Source of the DNA: Hyphomonadaceae bacterium
Lineage (GTDB): Bacteria > Pseudomonadota > Alphaproteobacteria > Caulobacterales > Aquidulcibacteraceae
DNA length: 64,000 nucleotides
NCBI GenBank assembly: GCA_019753175.1
Contig: JAIELK010000010.1
Coordinates: 1-64,000, forward strand
Reading direction: 5' to 3'
Shown: positions 7,572 through 17,057 of the stretch, in pieces
Layout: the number at the start of each line of letters is the position of its first letter
Numbering within the stretch: the stretch's first letter is position 1
Position numbers and translations under genes: made by a program
Notes under the pieces: generated by a model
Seen by the model: the letters and a program-made list of their open reading frames with translations, nothing else
What the model was told of the DNA's origin: nothing
The model's database searches: none

Positions 7572-8689
7572 GATTTTTCGCCGCCACCCTCACTCCGCTC
7601 GTCTTGTCGTTTGCAAGTCCCGCGCTTGCTCAGTCGACCGATCACTCCGCGCATCAACAAGCGACGCCGCAAGCTGAGGAACAAGTCGAGACGCCGGCTG
7701 ATCCCCAGGCCACGTCCGCGCCTGACCCGCACGCCGGTCACAGCATGACCATGCCGCAGGCCACAACGCCTGACCCAAGCGCTGGTCATGAAACGCCCGG
7801 CATGACTACGCCCCCGGCGTCCTCGCCGGACCCACATGCCGGCCACGATATGCCGGGCATGCAAATGAATTGGCCCGGAAGTGTGCCCGAGAGCGCCGCC
7901 ATGCCGAACATTGAGACGAGCGCGGACAATGACGGGCGCCCGCCGGAAGCGCCCGCGCCGACGGCCGCAAGCGAAGGACCAGCGCACGCCGCCGATCTTT
8001 TCTTCGATCCAGCACAAATGGCCGCGGCGCGTGAACAATTGCTCGCCGAGAACGGCGACATCCGCACCAGCGTCGTCATCATCGACCGCCTTGAGGCGAC
8101 GTTTGGCGAGGGGGCGAATGGATATGTCTGGGATGCGCAAGGCTGGTATGGCGGCGACATCCATCGCTTCTGGTGGAAGAGCGAAGGCGAAGGCGCGATC
8201 GATGGCGAACTCGAGACCGGGGAGGTTGAGGCGCTCTACAGCCGGGCGTTCACGCCCTATTTCGATTTTCAAGCAGGCGTTCGTCAGCGCTACACGCCCG
8301 AAGCTGACCGCACCGATCTCGTCGTTGGCGTGCAAGGTCTCGCGCCCTATTGGTTCGAGGTTGATGTCGCTGCATTCTTGTCAAATAAAGGCGAATTGAG
8401 CGCGCGCGCCGAAGCCGAATATGACTTGCGCCTGACGCAGCGTCTCATCCTGCAGCCGCGCGCGGAAATCACTCTGTCGGCCGAAGACGTTCCCGAACTC
8501 GCGATTGGCTCTGGGCTAACCAGTGCGGAGCTTGGCGTGCGCTTGCGCTATGAGATTCGGCGCGAATTCGCGCCCTATGTCGGGATCGAATGGTCAAGCA
8601 GCTTCGGCGATACGCGCGATTACGTTGAAGCGAGGGGCGAAGACGCGGAAGGCGCGCGTCTGGTCTTGGGCGTCCGCGCCTGGTTTTGA
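7568..8689 (+). CDS. copB: copper resistance outer membrane protein CopB
   Basis: The 373-aa product has a signal peptide (VRFFAATLTPLVLSFASPAL ending near ALAQ) and a Met/His/Pro-rich N-terminal region with repeated DPHAGH and GMTTP / GMQM segments (about residues 20-115). The C-terminal CopB beta-barrel domain follows (WDAQGWYGGDIHRFWWKSEG, RAFTPYFDFQAGVRQRY, ending in LGVRAWF with a terminal Phe). CopB/PcoB sits in the outer membrane and works with CopA. The GTG start overlaps the copA stop, so the in-frame ATG at 7481 inside copA is not used. Confidence 0.93.
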   Translation: MRFFAATLTPLVLSFASPALAQSTDHSAHQQATPQAEEQVETPADPQATSAPDPHAGHSMTMPQATTPDPSAGHETPGMTTPPASSPDPHAGHDMPGMQMNWPGSVPESAAMPNIETSADNDGRPPEAPAPTAASEGPAHAADLFFDPAQMAAAREQLLAENGDIRTSVVIIDRLEATFGEGANGYVWDAQGWYGGDIHRFWWKSEGEGAIDGELETGEVEALYSRAFTPYFDFQAGVRQRYTPEADRTDLVVGVQGLAPYWFEVDVAAFLSNKGELSARAEAEYDLRLTQRLILQPRAEITLSAEDVPELAIGSGLTSAELGVRLRYEIRREFAPYVGIEWSSSFGDTRDYVEARGEDAEGARLVLGVRAWF

Positions 8690-8709
8690 CGCTTTCAGAG
8701 GGAACAAAG

Positions 8710-8994
8710 ATGAGAAGCTTCGCAATCGCAGCTTTCGCCGCCGCCGCGCTGGCGGCATGCCAGCCAGCTGCTAATCAGCAAACACCGCCGCCCGTTGAAA
8801 GCGCGGCTGTCGAAGAGGCGCCAACCACTGCGCGCCCACCCGCAGAGACGGCGCCTTCGCCAACGCCTCCGCCGAGTGCGCCCGCAGCGCAGCGCCCGCG
8901 CACTGAACCCGCGCGTACGCCGGCGCCTGCTGAGACGACGTCGGACCAAGATATGTCGGACATGCCCAACATGGAGCATCCGCCTGGGCAATAG
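8710..8994 (+). CDS. small proline-rich lipoprotein of the copper operon
   Basis: The 94-aa product has a lipobox (LAAC, Cys17) followed by a low-complexity Pro/Ala/Thr/Glu segment and a Met/Asp/His-containing end (DQDMSDMPNMEHPPGQ) that could bind copper. There is no known domain. The start is the ATG at 8710, with GAGGGAACAAAG upstream. It lies 20 bp after copB, in the same orientation, and is likely part of the operon. Confidence 0.7.
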   Translation: MRSFAIAAFAAAALAACQPAANQQTPPPVESAAVEEAPTTARPPAETAPSPTPPPSAPAAQRPRTEPARTPAPAETTSDQDMSDMPNMEHPPGQ

Positions 8995-9054
8995 GATGCG
9001 CGGCGTCATTAGGACCGCGACGATGTAGAAAGAAGAAGAAACTTGGGGGACACC

Positions 9055-9795
9055 GTGAATCTCGCGCGCTTGGCGTCGTTCGTACATAAATGGCTTGCGC
9101 TGCTCGTCGGCGTGCAAATCGTCTTCTGGGTCGTAAGCGGCCTTTTCTTCACGATCATCCCGATCGAACAGATTCGCAGCGAACACCTCATCCGCCCGCC
9201 TGAGACGGCGCGTCCGCTCGCCATCGCGAACGGCGCAGCTCTAAGTGAGCTTCGCGACTTTCAGGGCCGAGCGCCCGTCAAGGTGACTATCGAGACGCGA
9301 CCCACGCTCGGGCAAGTCATCGTCGCCGAGTTCGCCGACGGACCGCCGGCGCTGTTCGAGGCGGCCACACTTCGTCAGCTTTCGCCGCTCGACGCGGACG
9401 CCGCCGCCGCCGTGGCGCGCGGGCATGTGACGCTGGCGTCGCCACCGGCCCGCGTCGAACTGATTGAGACGGAAAGCTCAGAATATCGCGGCGCCTTGCC
9501 TGCATGGCGCGCCCAGTTCACCGATGGCGGCTTGGCGGTTTATGTCGCCGCCAATACTGGCGCGGTGACCGCCCGGCGCTCCGATATGTGGCGGCTCTAT
9601 GATACGCTCTGGGCGCTTCACATCATGGACTGGCAGAACCACGAGGATTTCAATCATCCGCTCATCATCATCGTCACCGCCATCACGCTTTTGTCGATAA
9701 TCGCCGGCGTCGTGCTTATCCCCTACCGCATCCGGTTCGGAGGCGGCCGGCGGCGCAAGAACGGGCCTGCGGCCAGCGCCGCAGCGGACGGCTGA
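9055..9795 (+). CDS. PepSY-associated transmembrane protein
   Basis: The 246-aa product has an N-terminal membrane helix (WLALLVGVQIVFWVVSGLFF, residues 13-32), a periplasmic PepSY-like domain with PAWRAQFTDGGLAVYVAANT, and a C-terminal helix after the conserved segment DTLWALHIMDWQNHEDFNHP (ITLLSIIAGVVLIPYRI). Proteins of this family often accompany metal or redox enzymes in the inner membrane. The GTG at 9055 is preferred over the TTG at 9043 because GGGGGA lies just before it. A degraded copy of its C-terminus occurs at 20282-20434. The 3' end overlaps the next promoter motif. Confidence 0.8.
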   Translation: MNLARLASFVHKWLALLVGVQIVFWVVSGLFFTIIPIEQIRSEHLIRPPETARPLAIANGAALSELRDFQGRAPVKVTIETRPTLGQVIVAEFADGPPALFEAATLRQLSPLDADAAAAVARGHVTLASPPARVELIETESSEYRGALPAWRAQFTDGGLAVYVAANTGAVTARRSDMWRLYDTLWALHIMDWQNHEDFNHPLIIIVTAITLLSIIAGVVLIPYRIRFGGGRRRKNGPAASAAADG

Positions 9796-9819
9796 GGGAT
9801 TGACCAGAAGCGCGCGTAT
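9793..9819 (+). promoter_or_regulatory. putative ECF-sigma promoter in front of cusF
   Basis: TGAGGGAT, 14 nt, CGTAT, the third exact copy of this layout in the island. It starts inside the stop codon of the PepSY gene and would give an internal transcript for cusF and the DUF2231 gene. The region GCGCGCGTAT is also identical to the copA site. Confidence 0.65.
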
Positions 9820-9864
9820 GAAGGGTGTGAGCGGCCCCGACGCTCATCAACGGAGAATTCGAAA

Positions 9865-10197
9865 ATGAAAGCCAAACTTCTGGTCGGTGCAATCGCTGCA
9901 GCGATGGTGTCGAGCTTCGCCATGACCGCCCCCGCCTTGGCGCATCAGGGCGAACAGCATGAGGCGGTCCCACAGACTGCCGAAGGCGAAGGCACGGTGA
10001 CCGCCATTGATGCGCAAGCCGGCACCGTCACGCTCAATCACGGCCCAATCGCCAGCCTGGGCTGGCCGGCGATGACGATGACGTTCCGCGTTCACTCGGC
10101 CTCGGTGCTGCAAGGCGTGAGCGTTGGCCAGCGTGTTCACTTCGAGCTGATGAACGACAACGGCCGCCCGATGGTGTCGGAAATCCACGTGCTCTGA
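9865..10197 (+). CDS. cusF: CusF-like periplasmic copper-binding protein
   Basis: The 110-aa product has a signal peptide (to about ALAHQ) and a CusF domain: GEGTVTAIDAQAGTVTLNHG, then the metal-binding core GWPAMTMTFRV and SVGQRVHFEL. The Trp and two Met residues in WPAMTM are those that bind Cu(I)/Ag(I) in CusF, and the His of LNHG precedes them. CusF shuttles periplasmic Cu(I) to the CusCBA pump. GGAGAA lies upstream of the ATG. Two further CusF domains occur in the island, at 13543-13881 and at the end of CusB. Confidence 0.9.
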   Translation: MKAKLLVGAIAAAMVSSFAMTAPALAHQGEQHEAVPQTAEGEGTVTAIDAQAGTVTLNHGPIASLGWPAMTMTFRVHSASVLQGVSVGQRVHFELMNDNGRPMVSEIHVL

Positions 10198-10205
10198 GCA
10201 GCCAG

Positions 10206-10248
10206 CGCGCCGCGCGCGCGACGAAAGGTTGCGCGTGCGGCGCGTTTT
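10206..10248 (+). terminator. GC-rich hairpin followed by TTTT, possible terminator or attenuator
   Basis: Arms CGCGCCGCGCGCGCGA (10206-10221) and TTGCGCGTGCGGCGCG (10229-10244) pair with two mismatches around a GAAAGG-type loop and are followed by TTTT. It sits just after cusF and 15 bp before the DUF2231 gene. It could reduce read-through and lower expression of the downstream gene relative to cusF. Confidence 0.45.
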
Positions 10249-10262
10249 GGGAGGGGAACAAG

Positions 10263-10949
10263 ATGGCGACGAAGAAGCCGATGGCCCACATTGCGGCGAT
10301 GCTGGCGTTAGCGTTTTCGCTGCTGCTGCTGACCCCTCAAATCTCTTTCGCCCACAGAGGTGAAGAACATCCCCCGCAAGCGACGCAAGCCGACGAGGCG
10401 CAAACCGCGCCCGAACACGACATGGGCGCGATGCAGCCCGGCGAAATGATGTGGCCGACCGCCGAAGGCACGGGCGGGATGATGATGGATCATGATGCGC
10501 GGCCGGCGACCCTGTCGGGCCGCATCATCCGCTGGCTTGGCGTGTGGCACCCTGCGGTCATCCATTTTCCCATCGCCTTGCTGTTGACCGTCGGATTCTT
10601 GGAGGCGGCGGCAGCCATCCGCCGCAAGCCCCTCTACGCGGCCAGCAACAAAATCCTTCTTGCTGTCGCGACGTTGGGCGCCTTCGCCGCAGCCCCATTG
10701 GGTTGGGCGAACGCGGGACTTCCAGCCGCTAACGATGAATCTGCGCTCGTGCTGCATCGCTGGATCGGCACCGCAATCCCCTTCCTCATCATGTTCGTCT
10801 GGTGGCTCAAGAAGCCGGTTGACGACGCTGCGGTGCGCCTAGGCGGGCCGCTCTATGAAATCACGCTTGCGCTCACAGTGCTGGTGATCCTCGGCCAGGC
10901 CTATCTAGGCGCTGAAGTCACCCATGGCGCTGGGCACTTGGCGTTCTGA
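10263..10949 (+). CDS. DUF2231 membrane protein with His/Met-rich periplasmic N-terminus
   Basis: The 228-aa product has an N-terminal signal or anchor helix, a His/Met-rich segment (EEHPP, EHDMGAMQPGEMMW, GGMMMDHD, residues 35-80) and a DUF2231-type four-helix membrane region beginning at the conserved WHPAVIHFPIALLLTVGF, with LHRWIGTAIPFLI and a last helix near YLGAEVTHGAGH. DUF2231 proteins are of unknown biochemical function but recur in copper-resistance and cytochrome contexts; the conserved His residues suggest metal or haem binding. GGGAGGGGAAC precedes the ATG. Confidence 0.8.
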   Translation: MATKKPMAHIAAMLALAFSLLLLTPQISFAHRGEEHPPQATQADEAQTAPEHDMGAMQPGEMMWPTAEGTGGMMMDHDARPATLSGRIIRWLGVWHPAVIHFPIALLLTVGFLEAAAAIRRKPLYAASNKILLAVATLGAFAAAPLGWANAGLPAANDESALVLHRWIGTAIPFLIMFVWWLKKPVDDAAVRLGGPLYEITLALTVLVILGQAYLGAEVTHGAGHLAF

Positions 10950-11039
10950 CGACCGAGGCGACATTGCGCGCGCGTCTCTCGCTACGGGCGGCCCAGCACA
11001 AGGTGCGTTTGCGGTCACATGAGCCCGGCGCAAAGGCGC

Positions 11040-11426
11040 CTAGAGCTTTTCAATGACATCCTGCAAAAGCTCCCGAACTGGCCCCGCGATTTTTGCGAGG
11101 GCCGGATTATCTACTGCCTGCATCGAGGCCACCGGATCCACCGCCGCGATCTCGACCTTTCCCGGCGCTTCCTCGCGCACGATCACGTTGCACGGCAGCA
11201 TGGTCCCGATCTTGGATTCGGCCTGGAGCGCACGGTGGGCGTATTCGGGATTGCAGGCGCCCAGAATGACATAGCATCCCATCTCGGCGCCAAGCTTCGC
11301 CTTCAGGGTCGCCGCGACATCAATCTCGCTCAGCACGCCAAAGCCGTGCGCCGAGAGCGCCGCCTTCGTGCGTGCAACCGCCACGGGGAACGGCGCGTCG
11401 ATGATCCTTGAAAAATAATAGCTCAT
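11040..11426 (-). CDS. DUF302 family protein
   Basis: The 128-aa product shows the DUF302 pattern: N-terminal IDAPFPVAVARTKAALSAHG, then GFGVLSEIDVAATLKAKLG, the hallmark YVILGACNPEYAHRALQAES and MLPCNVIVRE. The family forms a small alpha/beta dimeric domain of unknown function and is common in metal and stress islands. The start lies 3 nt after the stop of the Spy-like lipoprotein gene on the same strand, so the two form an operon. No signal peptide is seen, so it is probably cytoplasmic. Confidence 0.85.
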   Translation of the reverse strand: MSYYFSRIIDAPFPVAVARTKAALSAHGFGVLSEIDVAATLKAKLGAEMGCYVILGACNPEYAHRALQAESKIGTMLPCNVIVREEAPGKVEIAAVDPVASMQAVDNPALAKIAGPVRELLQDVIEKL

Positions 11427-11429
11427 AGC

Positions 11430-11939
11430 TCAGGGCCGCTCGTGCATGGGTCTGTCGCACGCCATCGCATCGGCGATCGCCTTCTGCTCGGTGCTCAACG
11501 ATCCATACAAAGACGCAAGCGCAGCGCGAAGATCATGAAGTGCCGCAAGATGCGTCGACATCATCGTTTCATGATGCTGAAGACGCTGAGGCAGCGGCAT
11601 GGCGCCCATGGAGCCCATGGAGCCCATGGAGCCCATTCCCATTGAAGACGCAGTCCGGCGATAGGCGTCGGCGTACGTCGCCCAGAGCGCCTCCTGCGCA
11701 CCGGTGATGCGCAGCGTTGCGTGCAAGGACGCCAAGCGCGCGTCAACGCTTCCGGTGGCGCCTGGGCATCCGACCATCGGTCCCATCGACATCATCATGC
11801 CGCCACCGTGCATCATTCCGCCTTCATGCTGCATGCCGGGTTGATGCCCGGCCATGGCGCCGCCAGGGGCGCTAGCGCACGCACCGGTGACAAAGCTGAG
11901 CGCTGCAACCACCAGAACGCGGGTAAAGGTGATACGCAT
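11430..11939 (-). CDS. Spy/CpxP-like Met/His-rich periplasmic lipoprotein
   Basis: The 169-aa product has a lipoprotein signal (VVAALSFVTGAC, Cys21) and a His/Met-rich region (HQPGMQHEGGMMHGGGMMMS). A helical domain with two LTxxQ-like elements follows: LRITGAQEALWATYADAYRR and LSTEQKAIADAM. Such proteins act as ATP-independent periplasmic chaperones or metal sensors (Spy, CpxP, CnrX/ZraP relatives). A tandem GSM repeat lies at residues 100-112. It is the first gene of a two-gene operon with the DUF302 protein. Confidence 0.78.
   Translation of the reverse strand: MRITFTRVLVVAALSFVTGACASAPGGAMAGHQPGMQHEGGMMHGGGMMMSMGPMVGCPGATGSVDARLASLHATLRITGAQEALWATYADAYRRTASSMGMGSMGSMGSMGAMPLPQRLQHHETMMSTHLAALHDLRAALASLYGSLSTEQKAIADAMACDRPMHERP
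11605..11631. repeat. 9-bp tandem repeat inside the Spy-like gene
   Basis: Three exact tandem copies of cccatggag (11605-11613, 11614-11622, 11623-11631), with degenerate units on both sides, encode the SMG repeats of the protein. The unit length is a multiple of three, so copy-number change would keep the frame. Confidence 0.85.
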
Positions 11940-12194
11940 GACTCTGCTCCGATTCCGGCTGGCGAAATGACTAACGAGCCACGTTAGCTTGCGCCTGTCA
12001 TTGCGCTAAATCAAGCAATCCCCAGCTCTGCGGTTCCGTCTTGATCTGAGTTCCGCTTCACAAAAGCATCAGGCGCAGGCGCGCCATTTTGCGCCGAGTG
12101 CAAAGATTCCGCTTCAATCCCGCGCGGGATTGGTCAATGTCTTGCGCATAAGCAAGAAGGCCATCCAAGCACGCTAATATGGAGTTGTAGTCGA
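11940..12194. promoter_or_regulatory. divergent intergenic region with a 16-bp palindrome and a weak ECF-like site
   Basis: The region separates the minus-strand Spy-like gene from the plus-strand esterase. AATCCCGCGCGGGATT (12116-12131) is a perfect palindrome. Its right half overlaps GCGGGAT, then exactly 14 nt, then CGCAT (12145-12149), one base away from the CGTAT box of the island's ECF motif. Either an operator or a degenerate member of the regulon is possible. I see nothing else in the region. Confidence 0.35.
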
Positions 12195-13412
12195 ATGTCG
12201 AATCTACAACGCGCGCGCATTGGGGCCTTTTTGAAAGGATCGATCATCGCGGTTGCGGCGGGCGCAGCGGCCTTCGCCTGGCTTTACTGGGCGGGCCCTT
12301 ATCGCGTGGTGACGCTCGATCGGCGTGCGCTCGCTGCTGCGGCGCCGGAGGTTCTTGAGGATGGCTCTGGCGCGCGGATTTCCACGCGCGAAGCTTGGCA
12401 AGCGAGGCGCCGGGCCATCACTGACGCACTTGAAGCGGAGATTTACGGTCCGCTGCCAGCCGATGTGCGCGCACGTGTCGTGGGGCGCGCCTTGATCGCG
12501 CCCGAGAACGCTGGCGGCATTGCTGGCGTCGAACAGATCGAGATCGAAGCCGGCGAAAGCGTCCGCTTCCCGCTTATTCTGATCATGCCCCAAAGCGGTG
12601 CGCCAGCGCCGGTGATCGTGATGCAGAATTTCTGCGGCAACCAGGCGGCGTTCCCTGGTCGCCCGCGCGCGATTGCGCCGCCTCGCAGCGCTTATCCTAT
12701 CCCATGTCGAAGCAACTTCTTCGACCCGCTTCATCGCGCGGTGTTTGGCGAGTGGATGCTGGGCCCGCCTTTTGACCGCATCACCGCGCGCGGCTATGCG
12801 CTGGCGATGTTCTATGGCGGCGATGTCGTGCCAGATGACGCCCGGGACGCGCCTCCCGCGCTTGCCGCGCTCGACGCTGAAGGCGCCATCGCTGCCTGGG
12901 CCTGGACGCAGGCGCGCGCCGTTGACGTGCTGGAGGGCGACGGGCGCATTGACCAGGATCGTATCATCGCCTGGGGCCAATCGCGTTTCGGCAAGGTCGC
13001 GTTGCTCGCCAGTGCGCTCGATTCGCGCATCGACGCAGTAATCGCGCTGCAATCGGGCCGCGGCGGCGATGCGCTTACTGCTCATCGCGCGGGTGAAAGC
13101 GTGTCAGCGATCACGAGCGCCTACCCGTACTGGTTCGCGCCGCGCTTTCGCGACTATGCGCTACGTGATCCGCCGGTGGATCAGCACGAACTCCTGGCGC
13201 TGATCGCCCCGCGCCCGTTGCTTATCGTGCAAGCGGCGCGCGACGGCTGGGCCGATCCCGCAGGCGCCTACCAGGCGGTCGTGGGCGCGAGGCCTGCCTT
13301 CGATCTTGAGGGCGGGCCTCCCCCGCACTTTGCGTTGCGCGCCGGAACCCATGCCATCACCGACGAAGATTGGCGACTGACGCTCGATTTCCTCGACGAC
13401 CAGTTGCGCTGA
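12195..13412 (+). CDS. alpha/beta hydrolase, CE15 glucuronoyl-esterase-like
   Basis: A 405-aa protein with one N-terminal membrane helix (IIAVAAGAAAFAWLYWA, about residues 17-33) and an alpha/beta-hydrolase domain. The nucleophile elbow is WGQSRFGKVALLA, which matches the GxSRxGK pattern of carbohydrate esterase family 15; RPLLIVQAARDGWADPAGAY and the late His in GTHAITDEDW resemble the rest of the CE15 layout. CE15 enzymes cleave glucuronoyl esters in lignin-carbohydrate complexes; whether this relative does so is unknown. It has no evident link to metals and may be cargo. No neighbour is co-oriented closely. Confidence 0.7.
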   Translation: MSNLQRARIGAFLKGSIIAVAAGAAAFAWLYWAGPYRVVTLDRRALAAAAPEVLEDGSGARISTREAWQARRRAITDALEAEIYGPLPADVRARVVGRALIAPENAGGIAGVEQIEIEAGESVRFPLILIMPQSGAPAPVIVMQNFCGNQAAFPGRPRAIAPPRSAYPIPCRSNFFDPLHRAVFGEWMLGPPFDRITARGYALAMFYGGDVVPDDARDAPPALAALDAEGAIAAWAWTQARAVDVLEGDGRIDQDRIIAWGQSRFGKVALLASALDSRIDAVIALQSGRGGDALTAHRAGESVSAITSAYPYWFAPRFRDYALRDPPVDQHELLALIAPRPLLIVQAARDGWADPAGAYQAVVGARPAFDLEGGPPPHFALRAGTHAITDEDWRLTLDFLDDQLR

Positions 13413-13542
13413 TCGGGCGCTAGCTGCGCCGCTCCAGGGTCTGCTTCATGGCGTCGATTTCGCGGCGCCGGCGCTAGAATCCGCGTCTGCCCTTCACTGA
13501 TAATACGCAGGCCGCGGGCGCGCCCAGCGACGCCCGCCCAAT

Positions 13543-13881
13543 TTATTGCTTGCGCACCGCCGTCACGATTGTGCTTTCGCGCGCGCTCTTCAGTTCAAAG
13601 CGGACGCGATCGCCTACGGCCAGACCTTGAAGGATTGAAGGATCATCGGCGCGGAACTGCATGGTCATGGCGGGCCAATTGATCGCGGTGATCGCTTCAT
13701 GGTCGAGCGAAATCGTGCCCGCGGCAGGGTCGACCGCGGTGACTACACCTACGCCCTCGATCGCCGCCGTGGCTGCGTTAGGCGCCTCGGCTGCGGGGAC
13801 CGACTGGTCAACAGCGGGCGGCGCCGGCGAACAAGCCGCGAGCAGGCTCGCGAGCGTGGCGGAGGCAATAATCGTCTTCAT
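13543..13881 (-). CDS. cusF: CusF-like copper-binding lipoprotein
   Basis: The 112-aa product has a lipobox (ASLLAACSP, Cys17), an acidic/Ala-rich linker and a CusF domain with the copper-binding core [14 protein letters not shown] preceded by ISLDHEAI. It is the last gene of the minus-strand cus operon; its ATG overlaps the cusA stop by 4 nt. Membrane tethering near the CusCBA complex would favour direct Cu(I) hand-off (inference). Confidence 0.88.
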   Translation of the reverse strand: MKTIIASATLASLLAACSPAPPAVDQSVPAAEAPNAATAAIEGVGVVTAVDPAAGTISLDHEAITAINWPAMTMQFRADDPSILQGLAVGDRVRFELKSARESTIVTAVRKQ

Positions 13882-16800
13882 GTCTGTTCTCCTAGAATGG
13901 GACCGATCCGTTGCGCCGAGCGCGCATGTTCACGCTCGAGTTCGCGGCGCCGGATCATCAGATACGCCGCGGGAATGACAAGCAAAGATAAGAGCGGCGC
14001 CGAGAGCATGCCGCCAACCAGCGGGGCCGCGATCCGGCGCATCACCTCAGCGCCGGCCCCGCCCGTGAACAGGATCGGCAAGAGCCCCGCCATGATGACG
14101 GCGACCGTCATCGCCTTGGGGCGGAGGCGCAAAAGCGCGCCCTCGCGAACGGCGTCGGCGATGATTTGCGGTGTCAGCACGACGCCGCTCTCGATGCGTT
14201 CCTTGAGCGCGTTACGCAGATAGACAAGCATCACAACGCCAAACTCGGCGGCGAGCCCCGCGAGCGCGATAAAGCCCACCGCCACGGCGACAGAGAAATC
14301 ATAACCAAGGAGATAGACGAACCAGATCCCCCCGATCAGCGCGAACGGCAAGCTCGCCATGACGATCAACGCCTCATCGAAGCGTCGAAAAGTGAAATAG
14401 AGCAGGAGCAATATGATCGCGATCGTCGCCGGCCCCACGATTAGCAGCCGCTGGCTGGCGCGGGCGAGATATTCAAATTGCCCGGAGTAAGCGACGCTCA
14501 CGCCCGCCGGCAATTGCGCGCCAGCGACCGCTTCACGCAGATCGCCGACAACGGAGGCGAGGTCGCGGTCGCGCACGTCCACATAGACGAAGGCCGAGAG
14601 GCGGCCGTTCTCGCTGCGGATCATCGCTGGGCCATCGGCAATGGTGAGACGCGCCACTTCGCCCAGTGTCAGGCGCAAGCCCTGGTCGGTAATAACCGGC
14701 AGCGCGATCAAGGCCTCAAGCGAATCCCTAATCTCTCGGGGATAACGGAGATTGATGGGATAGCGGGCGCGGCCATCGATCACTTCGCCGATATTTTCCC
14801 CGCCTATCGCGCCCGACACCAAGGCCTGGACGTCTTCGACATTGAGCCCGTAGCGGGCGGCGGCGAAACGATCGATATCGACATTAATGTAGCGCCCTCC
14901 GGAGACGCGTTCGGCCACGGCGGACGATACCCCCGGCACGTCGCGTGCGACTTGTTCAATCGCGCGCGCGGCGGCGTCGATCGCGGCCAGGTCGGGCCCG
15001 CTCACCTTGACGCCAATGGGGCTCTTTATGCCGGTCGCCAACATATCGATCCGGTTACGGATCGGCGGCACCCAGACATTGGTCAAACCCGGCACGCGCA
15101 CAGCGCGATCGAGTTCTTCGATGATGCGCTCGGGCGTCATGCCGGGACGCCATTCAGATCGTGGCCGCAAGCGAATAGTGGTCTCAAACATCTCGAGCGG
15201 CGCGGGATCGGTGGCGGTCTCGGCCCTGCCCGCTTTACCAAACACGCTTTCGACCTCGGGTACGGTGCGGATGAGGCGGTCGGTTTGCTGCAAGAGTTCG
15301 GAGGCCTCCGCCGCCGACAAGCCGGGCAGCGCCGTCGGCATGTAGAGCAAATCGCCTTCATCCATCATCGGCATAAATTCGCCGCCAATGCGCGAGAGGG
15401 GCCAGGCGGTCGTCGCCAGAGCCAGAGCGGCGATGAGCAGCACGGTCTTGGGCGCCCCGAGCGCGAAATCAATCGCGGGCTGATAGAGCGCCGCAAGCCA
15501 GCGATTGATCGGGTTTGCGTCCTCGTGCGGGATGCGGCCGCGAATCCAATAGCCCATCAGCACCGGCGTCAGCGTCACCGCAAGCGCAGCGGACGCGGCC
15601 ATCGCATAGGTCTTGGTGAAGGCGAGCGGCGCGAACAAGCGTCCCTCCTGCGCTTCGAGCGTGAACACCGGCAGGAACGAGAGCGTGATGATGAGCAGGC
15701 TGAAGAAGAGCGCCGGCCCCACTTCCACAGCGGCATCGGTGATGACGCGCCAGTGATCGCCGCCTTGCGGCATCTCGCCATCATGGGCGTCACGCCAGCG
15801 TTCCAGTTTTTTGTGGGCATTCTCGATCATGACAATGGCCGCATCGACCATGGCGCCGATGGCGATGGCAATGCCTGAGAGCGACATGATATTGGCATCG
15901 ACGCCCTGTAACCGCATGACAAGGAAAGCCGCCATGACGCCAAGCGGCAAGGTGACGATGGCCACGAGCGCCGAGCGTAAATGAAACAGGAAGAGCGCGC
16001 ACACGAGTGCGACGACGATGAACTCTTCGGCGAGCTTACTGGTGAGGTTTTCGATAGCGCGATCGATAAGTCGCGAGCGATCATAGGTGGTGACGATCTC
16101 GACGCCCTCGGGCAAGCTTCGCTCGATTTCGCTGAGACGCTCGCGCACGGCGGCGATGACGGCGCGCGCATTCTCGCCGGCGCGGATCACCACCACGCCG
16201 CCAGCGACTTCGCCCTCGCCGTTCAACTCGGCGACGCCGCGACGCATTTCGGGCCCGATCTGCACCCAGGCGACATCGGAAAGACGCACCGGCGCGCCGT
16301 TAGCCCCGAGGCCCAGCGGAATGGCGTCAAAATCCTCGAGCGTGCGCAAATAACCGGAGGCGCGCACCATGTGCTCGGCCTCGCCCATCTCGACAACGCC
16401 CCCGCCCGCTTCGCCATTGGCGGCGCGAACGGCTTCGGCGATTTGCTGCTGTGAGACGCCATAGGCGGCCATCCGCTCGGGATCCAAGACGATCTGGTAT
16501 TGGCGAACCATGCCGCCAATCGAGGCGACTTCGGCGACGCCCGGCACGCTCTTCAGTTCGAACCGCAGCAGCCAATCCTGCAGGCTGCGCAATTGGCCAA
16601 GGTCATGGCGGCCGGTGCGATCCACCAGCGCATATTGATAGACCCAGCCGACACCGGTCGCGTCTGGTCCCAGTGAAGACCGCGCCGAGGGCGGCAAGCG
16701 GCCCTGCACTTGGTTGAGATATTCGAGCACGCGCGAGCGCGCCCAATAGAGATCGGTTCCGTCCTCAAAGATCACGTAGACGAAGGAATCCCCGAAGAAG

Positions 16801-17057
16801 GAATAGCCGCGCACAGTGCGCGCGCCCGGCACTGACAACATCGTGGTCGTTAGCGGATAGGTGACCTGGTCTTCAACGATCTGCGGCGCCTGACCTGGAT
16901 AGGACGTGCGGATGACCACCTGGACGTCGGAGAGGTCGGGTAGCGCATCGACCGGCGTCGAGCGCACCGCGAGCGCGCCAGCGACCGCGAGCGCCAAGGT
17001 CGCCAGCACAACAAGCAGCCGGTTAGCTACCGACCAGCGGATGAGAGCGCCGATCAT
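13878..17057 (-). CDS. cusA: Cu(I)/Ag(I) efflux RND pump subunit CusA
   Basis: A 1059-aa HME-RND transporter of standard length. It starts [20 protein letters not shown], with the periplasmic porter region [20 protein letters not shown] and the TM4 signature [20 protein letters not shown], which is the HME4 (Cu/Ag) type rather than the Zn/Co type. A second half repeats the fold ([20 protein letters not shown]) and ends with the usual C-terminal helix. It uses proton import to drive metal export through the CusB-CusC channel. It overlaps cusF and cusB by 4 nt each. Confidence 0.95.
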   Translation of the reverse strand: MIGALIRWSVANRLLVVLATLALAVAGALAVRSTPVDALPDLSDVQVVIRTSYPGQAPQIVEDQVTYPLTTTMLSVPGARTVRGYSFFGDSFVYVIFEDGTDLYWARSRVLEYLNQVQGRLPPSARSSLGPDATGVGWVYQYALVDRTGRHDLGQLRSLQDWLLRFELKSVPGVAEVASIGGMVRQYQIVLDPERMAAYGVSQQQIAEAVRAANGEAGGGVVEMGEAEHMVRASGYLRTLEDFDAIPLGLGANGAPVRLSDVAWVQIGPEMRRGVAELNGEGEVAGGVVVIRAGENARAVIAAVRERLSEIERSLPEGVEIVTTYDRSRLIDRAIENLTSKLAEEFIVVALVCALFLFHLRSALVAIVTLPLGVMAAFLVMRLQGVDANIMSLSGIAIAIGAMVDAAIVMIENAHKKLERWRDAHDGEMPQGGDHWRVITDAAVEVGPALFFSLLIITLSFLPVFTLEAQEGRLFAPLAFTKTYAMAASAALAVTLTPVLMGYWIRGRIPHEDANPINRWLAALYQPAIDFALGAPKTVLLIAALALATTAWPLSRIGGEFMPMMDEGDLLYMPTALPGLSAAEASELLQQTDRLIRTVPEVESVFGKAGRAETATDPAPLEMFETTIRLRPRSEWRPGMTPERIIEELDRAVRVPGLTNVWVPPIRNRIDMLATGIKSPIGVKVSGPDLAAIDAAARAIEQVARDVPGVSSAVAERVSGGRYINVDIDRFAAARYGLNVEDVQALVSGAIGGENIGEVIDGRARYPINLRYPREIRDSLEALIALPVITDQGLRLTLGEVARLTIADGPAMIRSENGRLSAFVYVDVRDRDLASVVGDLREAVAGAQLPAGVSVAYSGQFEYLARASQRLLIVGPATIAIILLLLYFTFRRFDEALIVMASLPFALIGGIWFVYLLGYDFSVAVAVGFIALAGLAAEFGVVMLVYLRNALKERIESGVVLTPQIIADAVREGALLRLRPKAMTVAVIMAGLLPILFTGGAGAEVMRRIAAPLVGGMLSAPLLSLLVIPAAYLMIRRRELEREHARSAQRIGPILGEQT

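Noticed and set aside
11605-11631. CRISPR-like repeat
   Set aside because: The units are 9-bp tandem repeats within a coding sequence, with no spacers and no cas genes.
13413-13542. Possible terminator between the esterase and cusF genes
   Set aside because: GC-rich inverted bits exist (GGGCGCGCCC), but no stable stem followed by a T-tract could be drawn with confidence.
14478-15878. 466-codon plus-strand open frame across cusA
   Set aside because: It is antisense to a clearly functional RND pump gene and has no recognisable domain.
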